Assembly (NCBI RefSeq): GCF_051860475.1
Contig: NZ_JBHYDW010000002.1
Span: 28,158-92,157 of the forward strand
Source: Elioraea sp051860475
GTDB lineage: Bacteria; Pseudomonadota; Alphaproteobacteria; Acetobacterales; Acetobacteraceae
Direction of reading: 5' to 3'
DNA length: 64,000 nucleotides
Part shown: one piece after another, positions 36,551-45,831 of the stretch
Numbering within the stretch: the first letter of the stretch is position 1
How the letters are laid out: each line of letters begins with the position of its first letter
Made by a program: the position numbers and the translations under genes
The notes under the pieces: model-generated
Told to the model about the DNA's origin: nothing
Seen by the model: only the letters and a program-made list of their open reading frames with translations
The model's database searches: none

Positions 36551-36679
36551 AAATGCTGCAAAGATTGCATTCGACACCACGAGGGGTTCACCCCATCCTG
36601 CCCGCCAGGACGCAGCGGTCGGAGGGACGGCCCGGCGCGGCGCCCGGTGCGCCTCTCGCCCGTCCGGAGCCGATCGCCG

Positions 36680-38785
36680 ATGAGCGTTGCCGCGACCTCC
36701 TCGCTCCGCATCGGTGTCGATGTCGGCGGCACCTTCACCGACCTCGCGGTGGTGGACGATGCGACCGGCCACATCGCCTTCCACAAGGTGCCCTCGACGC
36801 CCGACGACCCCTCGCGCGCGATCGCGACCGGCATCGCCGAGCTGCTCGACCTGATCGGCCGGCGGGCGAGCGAGGTGGGGTTTCTCGGCCACGGCACGAC
36901 CGTCGCCACCAACATGGTGATCGAGCGCAAGGGCTCGCGCACGGGGATGCTGACCACGCAGGGCTTCCGGGACGTGCTGGAGATCGGCCGGCAGACCCGC
37001 CCGCATCTCTACGACTACCGCGTCAAGCGTCCGGTGCCGCTGGTGCCGCGTCGGCGGCGGCTGGAAGTGTCTGAGCGGATGGCGGCCGAGGGCGCGGTGT
37101 TGTCGCCGCTCGATCCGGCTGAGATCGAGACGCTGGCGCGGAAACTCGCGGAGGCGTGCGTGGAGGCGGTGGCGATCTGCTTCCTCCACGCCTGGCGCGA
37201 CCCGAAGCACGAGCAGGCGGCGCGCGATCTCGTCGCGCGCATCCTTCCCGACGCCTACATCTCGCTCTCGAGCGAGATCTCGCCGGAGTTCCGCGAGTTC
37301 GACCGGTTCTCGACCACGGTGCTCAACACCTATGTCGGGCCGCGCGTCTCGACCTATCTCGAGCGCCTGCTCGACCGCGTCGCCGGGGTCGGCGTGCCGG
37401 TGGCACCCTACACGATCCATTCCAATGGCGGGCTGATGTCGGTCGAGACCGCGCGCGTCGCGCCCGTGCGCACCTGCCTCTCGGGGCCTGCCGCCGGCGT
37501 GAAGGGCTCGGCGGTGATCGGCGAGGAGACCGGGTTCCGCGATCTCGTCACCTTCGATGTCGGCGGCACCTCGACCGACGTCTCCGTGGTGGTGGACGGC
37601 GCCACGGTCGCGACCGGCGCGCGCCCGGCCGCGGGCCACCCGGTGCGCGTCCCCAGCATCGACATCCACGTGATCGGCGCCGGCGGCGGCTCGGTCGCCT
37701 GGATCGACGAGGGGGGCGCCTTGAAGGTCGGTCCGCACAGCGTCGGCGCCGATCCCGGCCCGGCCGCCTATGGCCGCGGCGGCACCGAGGCGACGCTGAC
37801 GGATGCCAACATCGTGCTCGGCCGGCTCGATCCGGTCGCGCTGCTGCGCGGACGCATGACGGTCGATGCGGCGGCCGCGCGCGCGGTGATCGAGGAGCGC
37901 GTCGCGCGGCCGCTCGACCTGCCGCTCGAGGAGGCCGCACTCGGCATCATCCGCGTGGCGGTGGCGAACATGGGCCGCGCGATCCGTACCGTCACCACCG
38001 AGCGCGGCTTCGCGCCCGAGCGGTTCGCGCTGTTCGCCTATGGCGGCGCGGGACCGCTGCACGCGGCCGATGTCGCGGCGGAGTGCGGCATTCAGACCAT
38101 CGTCGTGCCGCGCGAGCCAGGCACGCTCTGCGCGCGCGGCATCCTGCTGGCCGACGTGTCACTCGATTTCGTGCGCAGCCGCATCCGCCCGCTCGATTCC
38201 GAAGGATGGCAGGAGGCCAGCGCGGTCTTCGCCGCGATGCGCACAGACGCCGAGGCCTGGCTCGACGGCGAGCGCATCCCGCCCGCGCGGCGGCGCTTCA
38301 TCACAGCACTCGACCTGCGCTATCGCGGCCAGAACCACGAGGTTCCGGTCGCGCTCACCGATGCCGCCGCATCGATCGAGACCGTGCTGGCGCTGTTCAC
38401 AGAGGCGCATCGGCAGGCCTACGGCTACGCCATTCCCGGCCGCGATGTGGAACTGGTGAACTGCCGGGTCACCGCGGTCGGCCAGGTGCCGCGCGGACAC
38501 CCCACGCCGCCGCCTGAGGGCGGCACGATCGCCGATGCGCTGCTCGGCGAGCGGCGCGTCTATTTCGGCGCCCGCGAGGGCTGGCTGGCCACGCCCGTGC
38601 TGGATCGTGACCGGCTCGCGATCGGGCTGACGGTGGACGGCCCGGCGATCATCGAGGAGATGAGCGCCACGCTGATCGTCGCCCCCGGCCAATCGACCAC
38701 CCTCGATGCCGAGGGCAACCTGGTGATGCGCAGCGCGACCGCCGTGGCCGGCCGCCACGCGGCGACGGAGGACGCCCATGCCTGA
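36680..38785 (+). CDS. Hydantoinase/oxoprolinase family protein, subunit A
   Basis: This belongs to the HyuA family, the ATP-dependent half of N-methylhydantoinases, 5-oxoprolinases and acetone/acetophenone carboxylases. The 701-residue chain begins RIGVDVGGTFTDLAVVD, an actin/Hsp70-type phosphate loop, followed by GFLGHGTTVATNMVIERKG. The second phosphate loop is TFDVGGTSTDVSVV. Later, FALFAYGGAGPLHAADVA and VPREPGTLCARGILLADV are conserved. I chose MSVAATSS at 36680 as start. It overlaps the B subunit by eight bases. The substrate is likely a cyclic amide or a small ketone or acid; the receptor and transaminase genes behind it favour an amino-acid-like compound. Confidence 0.93.
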   Translation: MSVAATSSLRIGVDVGGTFTDLAVVDDATGHIAFHKVPSTPDDPSRAIATGIAELLDLIGRRASEVGFLGHGTTVATNMVIERKGSRTGMLTTQGFRDVLEIGRQTRPHLYDYRVKRPVPLVPRRRRLEVSERMAAEGAVLSPLDPAEIETLARKLAEACVEAVAICFLHAWRDPKHEQAARDLVARILPDAYISLSSEISPEFREFDRFSTTVLNTYVGPRVSTYLERLLDRVAGVGVPVAPYTIHSNGGLMSVETARVAPVRTCLSGPAAGVKGSAVIGEETGFRDLVTFDVGGTSTDVSVVVDGATVATGARPAAGHPVRVPSIDIHVIGAGGGSVAWIDEGGALKVGPHSVGADPGPAAYGRGGTEATLTDANIVLGRLDPVALLRGRMTVDAAAARAVIEERVARPLDLPLEEAALGIIRVAVANMGRAIRTVTTERGFAPERFALFAYGGAGPLHAADVAAECGIQTIVVPREPGTLCARGILLADVSLDFVRSRIRPLDSEGWQEASAVFAAMRTDAEAWLDGERIPPARRRFITALDLRYRGQNHEVPVALTDAAASIETVLALFTEAHRQAYGYAIPGRDVELVNCRVTAVGQVPRGHPTPPPEGGTIADALLGERRVYFGAREGWLATPVLDRDRLAIGLTVDGPAIIEEMSATLIVAPGQSTTLDAEGNLVMRSATAVAGRHAATEDAHA

Positions 38786-40514
38786 CGACCTCTCCTCCGG
38801 CCTCGCCGAGGACCCGATCGCGATGGAGGTCTTCGCCAACCGGCTGCTGTCGATCTCCGAGGAGATGGGCAACGCGCTGGTGCGCTCCTCCTTCTCGACC
38901 AACATCAAGGAGCGCAAGGACTGCTCAGTCGGCCTGCTCGACGCGGAGGGGCGCTGCGTCACCCAGGCCGCGCACATGCCGATGCATCTCGGCTCGCTGC
39001 TCGGCAGCGTCGTCTCGGTGCTCGATCGCTATCCCGTCGACGCGATGGCGGAGGGCGACGCGTTCATCTGCAACGACGTGTTCCTCGCCCACGGCACGCA
39101 CCAGCCCGACATCACCATCGTCACGCCGATCTTCCACGGCGGGCGCGTGCGCTTCTTCGCCGCCAATGTCGGCCACCACTCTGATGTCGGCGGACCGCAC
39201 CCGGGCTCGATGTCGCAGAGCGCGCGCTCGATCTTCGAGGAGGGCATCCGCATCCCGGTGATGCGCTTCACGCGCGAGCACCGGATCGACGAGGACCTGC
39301 TCAACATGATCGCGCACAACACGCGCGAGCCGGAGGAGCGTGCGCTCGATCTCCGCGTCCAGGTGGCGGTGAACCAGCGCGGCGCGGAGCTGGTCGCGCG
39401 GCTGGTCGCGGCCGAGGGGATCGAGGCGGTCGAGCGCAGTGTGGAGGACCTGCTGCGCTACACGCGGCGGCGCCTGCGCGCGCGCATCGCCGCGCTGCCG
39501 GACGGCACCTGTCGCGGCGAGCGCTGGATGGATGGCGACGGTGTCGCGGGCAGCGAACTGCTGCCGATCCGCGTGGCGGTGACGATCCGCGGCTCGGACA
39601 TCCTGATCGACTTCGAGGGCACCGGCCCGCAGGCGCGCGGCGCGCTGAACCTGTCGCGGAGCGGCCTGGAAGCCACCTGCGCCTATGCGGTCAAGACCAT
39701 GCTCGACCCGGAGATCCCGCCCAACAGCGGGCTGTTCGGCGGCATCGCGATCACCGCGCCCGAGGGCACGATCGTCAACCCGCGCTTCCCCGCCGCGACC
39801 TGCACGCGCGCGATCACCGCGAACCGCGTGGCCGGCGCGATCATCGCCGCGCTGAACCAGGTGGCGCCGCCGGAGCGCAAGCTCGCCGCGAGCAACGACT
39901 CCGTGCCCGCGATGGTGCTGTCGGGCCAGCGCCCCGGCGGCACCTATGTCTATATCGAGACGCTCGGCGGCGGGATCGGCGCGATGCACGGGCAGGACGG
40001 CATGGAAGCCTCGCACGTGCACGTCACGAACAGCTCCAACCTGCCGGCCGAGGCGATGGAGATCGAGTACCCCGTGCTGGTGGATCAGTACGCGCTGGTC
40101 GAGGACAGCGGCGGCGCCGGGCGCTGGCGCGGGGGCCTCGGGATCCTGCGCCAGATCCGCTCGCGCGCCGACGACACGCTGTTCACCGCGCGCTCGGACG
40201 GGCACATCGCCGTGGCGCCCGGTCTGGAGGGCGGGCGCGACGGCGGCCCGGCCGAGGTGGTGTTCCTGCCGACCGATGGTCCGCCACAGGCGCTCGGCGC
40301 GGGGATCACGGCGATCCCGATGCGGACGGGCGCGGCCGCGCGGGTCGAGACACCCGGCGGTGCCGGGCTCGGCGATCCGGCGGCGCGCGACCCGCTCGCG
40401 CTCGCCGAGGACATCGCCGACGGAAAGACAAGCCGCGCGAACGCGGTGCGCGACTACGGGGAGACTGCCGTCGCGGCAGCCGAGGCACTCTGGACGACAA
40501 AGGGAGACAGGTGA
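38778..40514 (+). CDS. Hydantoinase/oxoprolinase family protein, subunit B
   Basis: This is the HyuB partner of the preceding gene. The 578-residue protein has the family opening DPIAMEVFANRLLSISEEMG and SSFSTNIKERKDCSVGLLDAEG, the metal/phosphate region VGHHSDVGGPHPGSMS, and the Gly-rich C-terminal block ETLGGGIGAMHGQDGMEASH followed by NSSNLPAEAMEIEYP. Together with HyuA it should form an ATP-dependent hydrolase or carboxylase. The stop shares a base with the start of the receptor gene (GTGATG). Confidence 0.94.
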   Translation: MPDDLSSGLAEDPIAMEVFANRLLSISEEMGNALVRSSFSTNIKERKDCSVGLLDAEGRCVTQAAHMPMHLGSLLGSVVSVLDRYPVDAMAEGDAFICNDVFLAHGTHQPDITIVTPIFHGGRVRFFAANVGHHSDVGGPHPGSMSQSARSIFEEGIRIPVMRFTREHRIDEDLLNMIAHNTREPEERALDLRVQVAVNQRGAELVARLVAAEGIEAVERSVEDLLRYTRRRLRARIAALPDGTCRGERWMDGDGVAGSELLPIRVAVTIRGSDILIDFEGTGPQARGALNLSRSGLEATCAYAVKTMLDPEIPPNSGLFGGIAITAPEGTIVNPRFPAATCTRAITANRVAGAIIAALNQVAPPERKLAASNDSVPAMVLSGQRPGGTYVYIETLGGGIGAMHGQDGMEASHVHVTNSSNLPAEAMEIEYPVLVDQYALVEDSGGAGRWRGGLGILRQIRSRADDTLFTARSDGHIAVAPGLEGGRDGGPAEVVFLPTDGPPQALGAGITAIPMRTGAAARVETPGGAGLGDPAARDPLALAEDIADGKTSRANAVRDYGETAVAAAEALWTTKGDR

Positions 40515-41485
40515 TGCTGACACGACGCACGGCGCTGCTCGCAGGCGGCGCCGCACTGGCGGGATCGGCCGCGCATGGCCAGGCCGCGTTTCCGACGCGC
40601 CCGATCCGGCTGATCATTCCGTTCGCGGCCGGCGGCGGCACCGATGTGCCGGGGCGCATCCTCGCCGACGCGATGACGACCTCGCTCGGCCAGCCTGTGG
40701 TGGTCGAGAACCGCACCGGTGCGGGCGGCACGATCGGCATGGAACTGACGGTGCGCGCAGCCCCCGACGGCTACACCCTGGTGCTGACCAGCAACGGCGC
40801 GATGTCGAGCTCCAAGCTGATCTATCCGAACCTCGCCTTCGACCCGCAGACCGACCTGCTGCCGATCAGCAACTGGTTCAAGGTGGACAACGTCATCGCG
40901 GTGAAGGCCGACAGCCGGTTCCGCCGGGTCGCGGATGTGCTCGAGGCCGCGCGCAAGGAGCCGGGGAAGATCACCTTCGGCTCGGGCGGGCACGGCTCGA
41001 CGCTGCACCTGATGGGCGAGATGTTCCAGTACCGTGCCGGCGTGCAGATGGTGCACGTGCCGTATCGCGGCGGTGCCGCGGCGCTGACCGACCTGATCGC
41101 GGGCAATCTCGACACGGCCTTCGACTCGACCCCCTCGATCGGCCCGCAGATCAAGGCTGGTGCCGTGCGCGCGCTTGCCGTGTGCGGTGCCACGCGCAGC
41201 CCCTTCTTCCCCGATGTGCCGACGATGACCGAGGAGGGGATCAGGGACTTCCAGGAGTTCTCCTGGGGCGGCGTGTTCGCGCCGCGCGCAACCCCGGCAC
41301 CGGTCGTCGAGCGGCTCGCCGCCGCGATCATCGCCGCCGGCCGCAACCCGGCAGTGATCGCGCGGATGGCGCAGGCCTACGCGGAGGCGATCCCGAACAC
41401 CCCGGCCGAGTTCGCGCGGGTGGTCCGCGACGAGGCGGCGCGGTGGGAGCCGGTGGTGCGCGCGGCGAACATCGTCGCGAACTAG
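40514..41485 (+). CDS. Bug-family (TctC-like) tripartite tricarboxylate transporter receptor
   Basis: The 323-residue periplasmic receptor has a Tat-like signal (TRRTALLAGGAALAGSAAHG). The mature protein shows the Bug family core: FPTRPIRLIIPFAAGGGTDV, then VVENRTGAGGTIGME, VHVPYRGGAAALTDLIAG and the C-terminal FAPRATPAPVVERLAAAI. Bug receptors bind carboxylates, amino acids or nicotinate-type molecules. Its place inside the operon suggests it binds the compound the operon consumes. No TctA/TctB membrane genes are present here. ATG 40514 overlaps the hyuB stop; a GTG lies three bases earlier. Confidence 0.93.
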   Translation: MLTRRTALLAGGAALAGSAAHGQAAFPTRPIRLIIPFAAGGGTDVPGRILADAMTTSLGQPVVVENRTGAGGTIGMELTVRAAPDGYTLVLTSNGAMSSSKLIYPNLAFDPQTDLLPISNWFKVDNVIAVKADSRFRRVADVLEAARKEPGKITFGSGGHGSTLHLMGEMFQYRAGVQMVHVPYRGGAAALTDLIAGNLDTAFDSTPSIGPQIKAGAVRALAVCGATRSPFFPDVPTMTEEGIRDFQEFSWGGVFAPRATPAPVVERLAAAIIAAGRNPAVIARMAQAYAEAIPNTPAEFARVVRDEAARWEPVVRAANIVAN

Positions 41486-41495
41486 CGCGCTGACG

Positions 41496-41519
41496 GGCGG
41501 GGCCGCGGCCGGCCCCGCC
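41496..41519. terminator. Strong hairpin between receptor and transaminase genes
   Basis: GGCGGGGCCG (41496-41505) and CGGCCCCGCC (41510-41519) form a perfect 10-bp all-GC stem with a 4-base loop, followed by only two T. It may reduce readthrough from the receptor gene into the transaminase gene or set mRNA segment stability. Confidence 0.45.
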
Positions 41520-41547
41520 TTCCGCTCACGTGGGCGAGGACGACGGG

Positions 41548-42687
41548 ATGGATGTTTCTCACGCGGACGAACCGCTGCTGCTGACGCCCGGCCCGGTGAC
41601 GCTGTCGGCGCGCGTGAAGCAGGTGATGCTGCACGACTACGCCTCGGGTGACGAGCGCGTGCTGGCCGAGCTCGCCTTCTGCCGGCGCTACCTGGTCGGG
41701 CTCTGCAACGGCGAGCGCAGCCACACCGCCGTCCCGATCGTCGGCAGCGGCACCTCGGGCGTCGAGGCGGCGATCGGCACCTTCGTGCCGCGCAACGGCA
41801 AGCTGCTGATCCACACCAACGGCATCTACGGCGACCGCATCGTGGAGGTCGCGCGACGGCTGGGCATGCCGCAGGCGAGCTTCCGCACCGCTCCCTTCAC
41901 GCCGCCGACCGTCGCGGAGTTCGAGGACCGGCTGAAGGCCGATCCCGCGATCACCCATGTGATGGTGGTGCATTGCGAGACCTCGACTGGCATCCTCAAC
42001 CCGATCGAGGCGATCGCGGACCTGTGCAAGCGCATGGGCAAGGGGCTGCTGATCGACGCGGTCGCGTCGTTCGGCGCGTTCATGCTGGACGCCAGGGCGC
42101 TGGTGTTCGACGCCGCGGTCACCTCGGCGAACAAGGGGCTGCAGGCGCCGCCCGGTCTCGCCTGGATCGTCGCCAAGCGCTCCGCGCTCGAAGAGGCGAA
42201 GGGCAACGCGCAGAGCCTGACGCTCGATCTCTGGGACCAGCACCAGCACATGGAGCGGACGGGAATGTTCCGCTTCACGCCCGCGACGCACCTGATCCTG
42301 GCGATGGGCGAGGCGCTGCGCGAGCACCAGGAGGAAGGCGGCATCGAGGGCCGCCAGGCGCGCTACCGCGCGAGCTGGCGGCGGCTGGTGGACGGGATGC
42401 GCCAGATGGGCTTCCGCACCCTGCTCGACGACGCGGACGCCTCCCCGATCGTCGCGACCTTCCACGAGCCGGAGGACCCGGCCTACAGCTTCCAGGCGCT
42501 CTATGCCGGGATGAAACGGCGCGGCTTCGTGATCTTCCCGGGCCGGCTGGCCGCGGCGAACACGTTCCGCATCGCCTGCATCGGCACGGTCACGCCGGAG
42601 GATATCGGCCGCGCGCTCGATGCGCTCGCCGACACGCTGGACGAGATGGGTGTCAGGATCGCCGGCCGCGCCGTGGCGGCCGACTGA
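41548..42687 (+). CDS. phnW: PhnW-like aminotransferase (2-aminoethylphosphonate/alanine-glyoxylate group)
   Basis: This is a 379-residue class V aminotransferase. LLLTPGPVTLSARVKQVMLHDY and the phosphate-binding VGSGTSGVEAAIGTFV are characteristic of the PhnW and serine/alanine-glyoxylate group. VHCETSTGILNPI matches 2-aminoethylphosphonate:pyruvate transaminases closely. The PLP Lys lies in TSANKGLQAPPGLAW. The ATG at 41548 has GAGGA seven bases upstream; a GTG at 41530 is possible but unsupported. PhnW makes phosphonoacetaldehyde, but no phosphonatase or phosphonoacetate gene is near, so a related amine or glyoxylate substrate is also possible. It converges with the flavoenzyme operon. Confidence 0.75.
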   Translation: MDVSHADEPLLLTPGPVTLSARVKQVMLHDYASGDERVLAELAFCRRYLVGLCNGERSHTAVPIVGSGTSGVEAAIGTFVPRNGKLLIHTNGIYGDRIVEVARRLGMPQASFRTAPFTPPTVAEFEDRLKADPAITHVMVVHCETSTGILNPIEAIADLCKRMGKGLLIDAVASFGAFMLDARALVFDAAVTSANKGLQAPPGLAWIVAKRSALEEAKGNAQSLTLDLWDQHQHMERTGMFRFTPATHLILAMGEALREHQEEGGIEGRQARYRASWRRLVDGMRQMGFRTLLDDADASPIVATFHEPEDPAYSFQALYAGMKRRGFVIFPGRLAAANTFRIACIGTVTPEDIGRALDALADTLDEMGVRIAGRAVAAD

Positions 42688-42738
42688 CAGCCGGGACTGG
42701 CGGGGCGGCCGCGCGCACGACCGGCCCTGATTGCCGCC

Positions 42739-43857
42739 TCACGGCGCGGCGTCGGCCCTGAAGCGGAACGGATGGAACGGCGCGATCGGCAGGTTGGTCG
42801 TCCCGTCCAGCGCAAGCTGCGCCACCATCGCGCCCACCGCCGGGGCGATCGCGAAGCCGTGGCCGGAGAAGCCGAAGGCGTGCACCAGGCCCTCGCTGCG
42901 GCCGGGGCCGATCACCGGGAGGTCGTCCGTCGCCACGCCCTCGATCCCCGCCCAGATGTGCACGAGCTCGCTGCCGGCGAGCACGGGGAACAGCTCGAGC
43001 GCGGTCTTCGCCGAGTAGGCGGCGCGGTCGATGTCGAGCACCACCCGGCCGGTGTCGAGATCGCCCACTCCCTTGTGCCCGCCACCGATCATGACGTGGC
43101 CGGAGGCGAGCTGCTTGAACGACAGCGGCCGTCCGGTCGCGCCCACCACCGGCGTGACGAAAGGCGGAAGCGGCGAGGTCAGCAGCATCATGAAGGCCGA
43201 GAACCGCAGCGGGATCATCTCGCCCGCCATGCGCGCGATCCGCGGCCCCCAGGCGCCGGCGGCGTTCACCACGATCGGCGCGGTATCGCGGGTTCCGTCC
43301 GCGAGCGCGACGTGCCAGAGCCCTGCCGAACGCTCGAGCCCGATCACGTGCGCGCCCTCACGCACGACCGCGCCCGCTGCCTCGGCCGCGCGGCGGAAGG
43401 CGAGCGCGGTGCGGTAGGGGGTGGCGAAGCCGTCGGTGCGCACCACGAGCCCGCCGACGCAATGCGGCGCGATCGCGGGCAGCAGGTGCCGCAGTTCGTC
43501 GCGATCGACCAGCTCCTCATGCGCCCAGCCGCGCGCGCGCATCGCGCGGACGCGCGCGGCGAGCTGCGCGAACTCGGCATCGGTCTCGGCGACCTTCACC
43601 TGGCCGCCCTCGGTGTAGCCGCAATCGTCGCCGACCAGGCCCGTGATGCCGCGCCACATCTCGAGTGCGGCGAGCGCGATCGGCACCTCGGCAAAGTCGC
43701 GCCCGAGCGTGCGCACCCCGCCCGCCGAGGCCGAGGAGGCGTAGGCGGCGATCCGGTCTGCTTCCAGCACCAGCACGCGCTGCCCGCGCCGCGCGAGCTG
43801 CACCGCGGCCGAGAGCCCGTGCAGCCCGCCGCCGATGACGATGACGTCGTGGCTCAT
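42739..43857 (-). CDS. FAD-dependent oxidoreductase, DadA/glycine oxidase-like
   Basis: This is the last gene of a five- to six-gene flavoprotein operon. The 372-residue enzyme starts DVIVIGGGLHGLSAAVQLARRGQRVLVLEAD, the FAD-binding Rossmann fold. The C-terminal FAD contact GIEGVATDDLPVIGPGRSEG and FGFSGHGFAIAPAVG is the pattern of D-amino acid or sarcosine/glycine oxidases. It likely oxidises an N-substituted or D-amino acid at the membrane or in the cytoplasm. Its ATG overlaps the stop of the mini FAD protein gene (ATGA). Confidence 0.9.
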   Translation of the reverse strand: MSHDVIVIGGGLHGLSAAVQLARRGQRVLVLEADRIAAYASSASAGGVRTLGRDFAEVPIALAALEMWRGITGLVGDDCGYTEGGQVKVAETDAEFAQLAARVRAMRARGWAHEELVDRDELRHLLPAIAPHCVGGLVVRTDGFATPYRTALAFRRAAEAAGAVVREGAHVIGLERSAGLWHVALADGTRDTAPIVVNAAGAWGPRIARMAGEMIPLRFSAFMMLLTSPLPPFVTPVVGATGRPLSFKQLASGHVMIGGGHKGVGDLDTGRVVLDIDRAAYSAKTALELFPVLAGSELVHIWAGIEGVATDDLPVIGPGRSEGLVHAFGFSGHGFAIAPAVGAMVAQLALDGTTNLPIAPFHPFRFRADAAP

Positions 43858-44480
43858 GCGAGCGCCGGATCGGTCTGGAGGGGACGGGGCGGCGGCCGTT
43901 CGCCGGCGCGTGCGGCGAGGGCGGCGAAGGGGATCGGCACGGCGGGGGTGAACGGGATCGGCTCCGCGTCGGTGCGGTCCCGCAGCACCGTCGCGATGCC
44001 GACCGCGCCCGCATCGCGCAGCTCGACCTTCGTGACGCCGAGCGAGCCGGCCGGCACGTCGTCCTCGTTCACGCGTTCCGGTACGGGCCCGACCGTCACG
44101 GCGTCTTTCGCCGCGAGGCCGAGGATCGCCTGCGCAACGACCCGGCCGTGACGCACGGCCTCGTCCTCCGTCGCGGCGCCGAGCACCGCGCCGGCGGCGA
44201 ACACACCCGGAACGCCGGTGCGCCCCTGGGGATCGACCACCGGCCGCCAGGCGCGTGTCCGGCAGCCGAGCGCCAGCAACAGATGGAGCACCGGCGCCGC
44301 GACGACGAGGATGTCGAACGGCACGGCATCGATCTGTCCGGCGTGCAGGACCCACAGTCGACCGGGTTCGGCATGCCACGCCGTCGCGTCGGGACGGGCG
44401 ACAAGGCGCGCGTCGGGCAAGAGCGCCGCGGCCGCGCGGCCAGCAGGGCCCGCGCCGACGATGACGATGCGCTCAGCCAT
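43854..44480 (-). CDS. Short FAD/NAD-binding protein (mini flavoprotein)
   Basis: At 208 residues this is about half the size of the neighbouring flavoenzymes. It has the first nucleotide loop (RIVIVGAGPAGRAAAALLP) and, after a shortened middle, the closing FAD contact GVPGVFAAGAVLGAATEDEAVRHGRVV of the HcnB-like family. The usual second Rossmann domain is missing. The C-terminus (DVPAGSLGVTKVELRDAG then AEPIPFTPAVPIPFAALAAR) is not familiar. The start overlaps the upstream HcnB-like gene by eight bases. It may be a regulatory or assembly subunit of the complex, or a decayed copy. Confidence 0.75.
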   Translation of the reverse strand: MAERIVIVGAGPAGRAAAALLPDARLVARPDATAWHAEPGRLWVLHAGQIDAVPFDILVVAAPVLHLLLALGCRTRAWRPVVDPQGRTGVPGVFAAGAVLGAATEDEAVRHGRVVAQAILGLAAKDAVTVGPVPERVNEDDVPAGSLGVTKVELRDAGAVGIATVLRDRTDAEPIPFTPAVPIPFAALAARAGERPPPRPLQTDPALA

Positions 44481-45831
44481 GCGCAAGCTCCCCGACGGTG
44501 AGCGGCTTGTAGGGAGCGCGCGGACGGTAGGTGCCGGCCTCGGCTACCGCAATCCCGCGCTCGCACGCGATCAGCGCCGCGACGGTCGGGCCGCAGAGCC
44601 GTCCCTGGCACGCGCCCATGCCGCACCGCAGATACGCCTTCGCCTGGTTCGGCCCAGTGGCTCCAAGGCGCGCGGCCCGGCGCACCTGGCCGGCCGTCAC
44701 CTCCTCGCAGCGGCAGACGATGGTTGTGTCGTCGGGGGGCGTCAGCACCTCCGGCGGAGGCCGGTAGAGCGCATCGAGGAACGGACGGATCGCGAGCGCG
44801 CGCGCGCGCTCGGCAAGCGGTGCGGCGGCCTCGGCATCACGCCGCGCCCGGTCGATCCGCCCGAGCCGGTGCGCGGCATCGAGCGCCGCGAGCCGGCCGA
44901 GCGCGCGGGCGGCCTGCCAGCCGCCGATCCCGGCACCGTCGCCCGCGATCGCGATCCGCTCGGCCGAGCTCGCGCCGAAATCGTCGATGCGCGGGCGCCA
45001 GCAGAGCTGCGCCTCGTCCCAGTCATGCACGAGGCCGAGCGCGAGCGGGACCTGCACGTTCGGGATGACGCCCTCGTGCAGCAGCAGCGTGGCCACGTCG
45101 CGGCTGCCGCCGGTCCACCTGACGCGTTCGAGACGTTCGCTGCCCTCGGCGCGCAGCCCGCGCACGCCCTGGATCACGGGCACGCCGGCGCGCGCGGCCG
45201 CGCGCATCATCGCGATCCCCTTCCGCAACCAGGCGCGGCCGCGCCAGAGCCCCGGCAGGTGGCCGAGCGCCGTGCCGATGGTGCCGGCGCGGCGCGTCTC
45301 CAGGATGGCGGCTGGCGGTGCGCCGGCCGCGATCAGCTGCTGCGCGATCAGCCACAGCAGCGGTCCCTGCCCGGCGAGCACCGTCGGCCCCACCGGCACC
45401 GCGGCGGCGGTCTTGAGCAGGATCTGCGCCGCGCCGGCGGTCATCACGCCGGGCAGGGTCCAGCCGGGGATCGGCACGGGCCGCTCCATCGCGCCGGTCG
45501 CGAGCACGACGCGCTTCGCATCGAGTCGCGAGGTGCGGCCGCCATGCGCCAGAGAGAGTTCCCCGTCCGGATCAAGATGCCAGAGCGTCGTTCCGGGCAG
45601 GGAGCGCACGCGGCTCGCGCGCAGCCGGGCCGCGTCCTCGCGGCCGGCGAGATAGTCCTCGCCCAGCGTCTCGGCCGCCTGCGCGCGCTCGATGCCGCGC
45701 CAGATCTGCCCGCCCGGCGCGGGCTGCTCGTCGATCAGCGCGACCGAGAGGCCGAGCCGGTCTGCCTCCAGTGCCGCGGCGAGGCCGGCAGGGCCGGCAC
45801 CGATCACCGCGAGATCGACTGCCTCCGTCAT
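44473..45831 (-). CDS. HcnB-like FAD/NAD-binding oxidase subunit with [2Fe-2S] BFD domain
   Basis: The 452-residue protein matches the alpha subunit of HcnABC hydrogen-cyanide synthase, opine oxidase and heterotetrameric D-proline/sarcosine-type dehydrogenases. The N-terminal dinucleotide fold is VIGAGPAGLAAALEADRLGL. The middle carries RVVLATGAMERPVPIPGWTLPGV, the typical motif for a re-oxidised flavin. The C-terminus has a bacterioferredoxin-like iron-sulfur fold: CRCEEVTAGQV, then CGMGACQGRLC, giving four Cys. It overlaps the [2Fe-2S] gene upstream (ATGA) and the mini flavoprotein downstream. Confidence 0.93.
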   Translation of the reverse strand: MTEAVDLAVIGAGPAGLAAALEADRLGLSVALIDEQPAPGGQIWRGIERAQAAETLGEDYLAGREDAARLRASRVRSLPGTTLWHLDPDGELSLAHGGRTSRLDAKRVVLATGAMERPVPIPGWTLPGVMTAGAAQILLKTAAAVPVGPTVLAGQGPLLWLIAQQLIAAGAPPAAILETRRAGTIGTALGHLPGLWRGRAWLRKGIAMMRAAARAGVPVIQGVRGLRAEGSERLERVRWTGGSRDVATLLLHEGVIPNVQVPLALGLVHDWDEAQLCWRPRIDDFGASSAERIAIAGDGAGIGGWQAARALGRLAALDAAHRLGRIDRARRDAEAAAPLAERARALAIRPFLDALYRPPPEVLTPPDDTTIVCRCEEVTAGQVRRAARLGATGPNQAKAYLRCGMGACQGRLCGPTVAALIACERGIAVAEAGTYRPRAPYKPLTVGELAHG

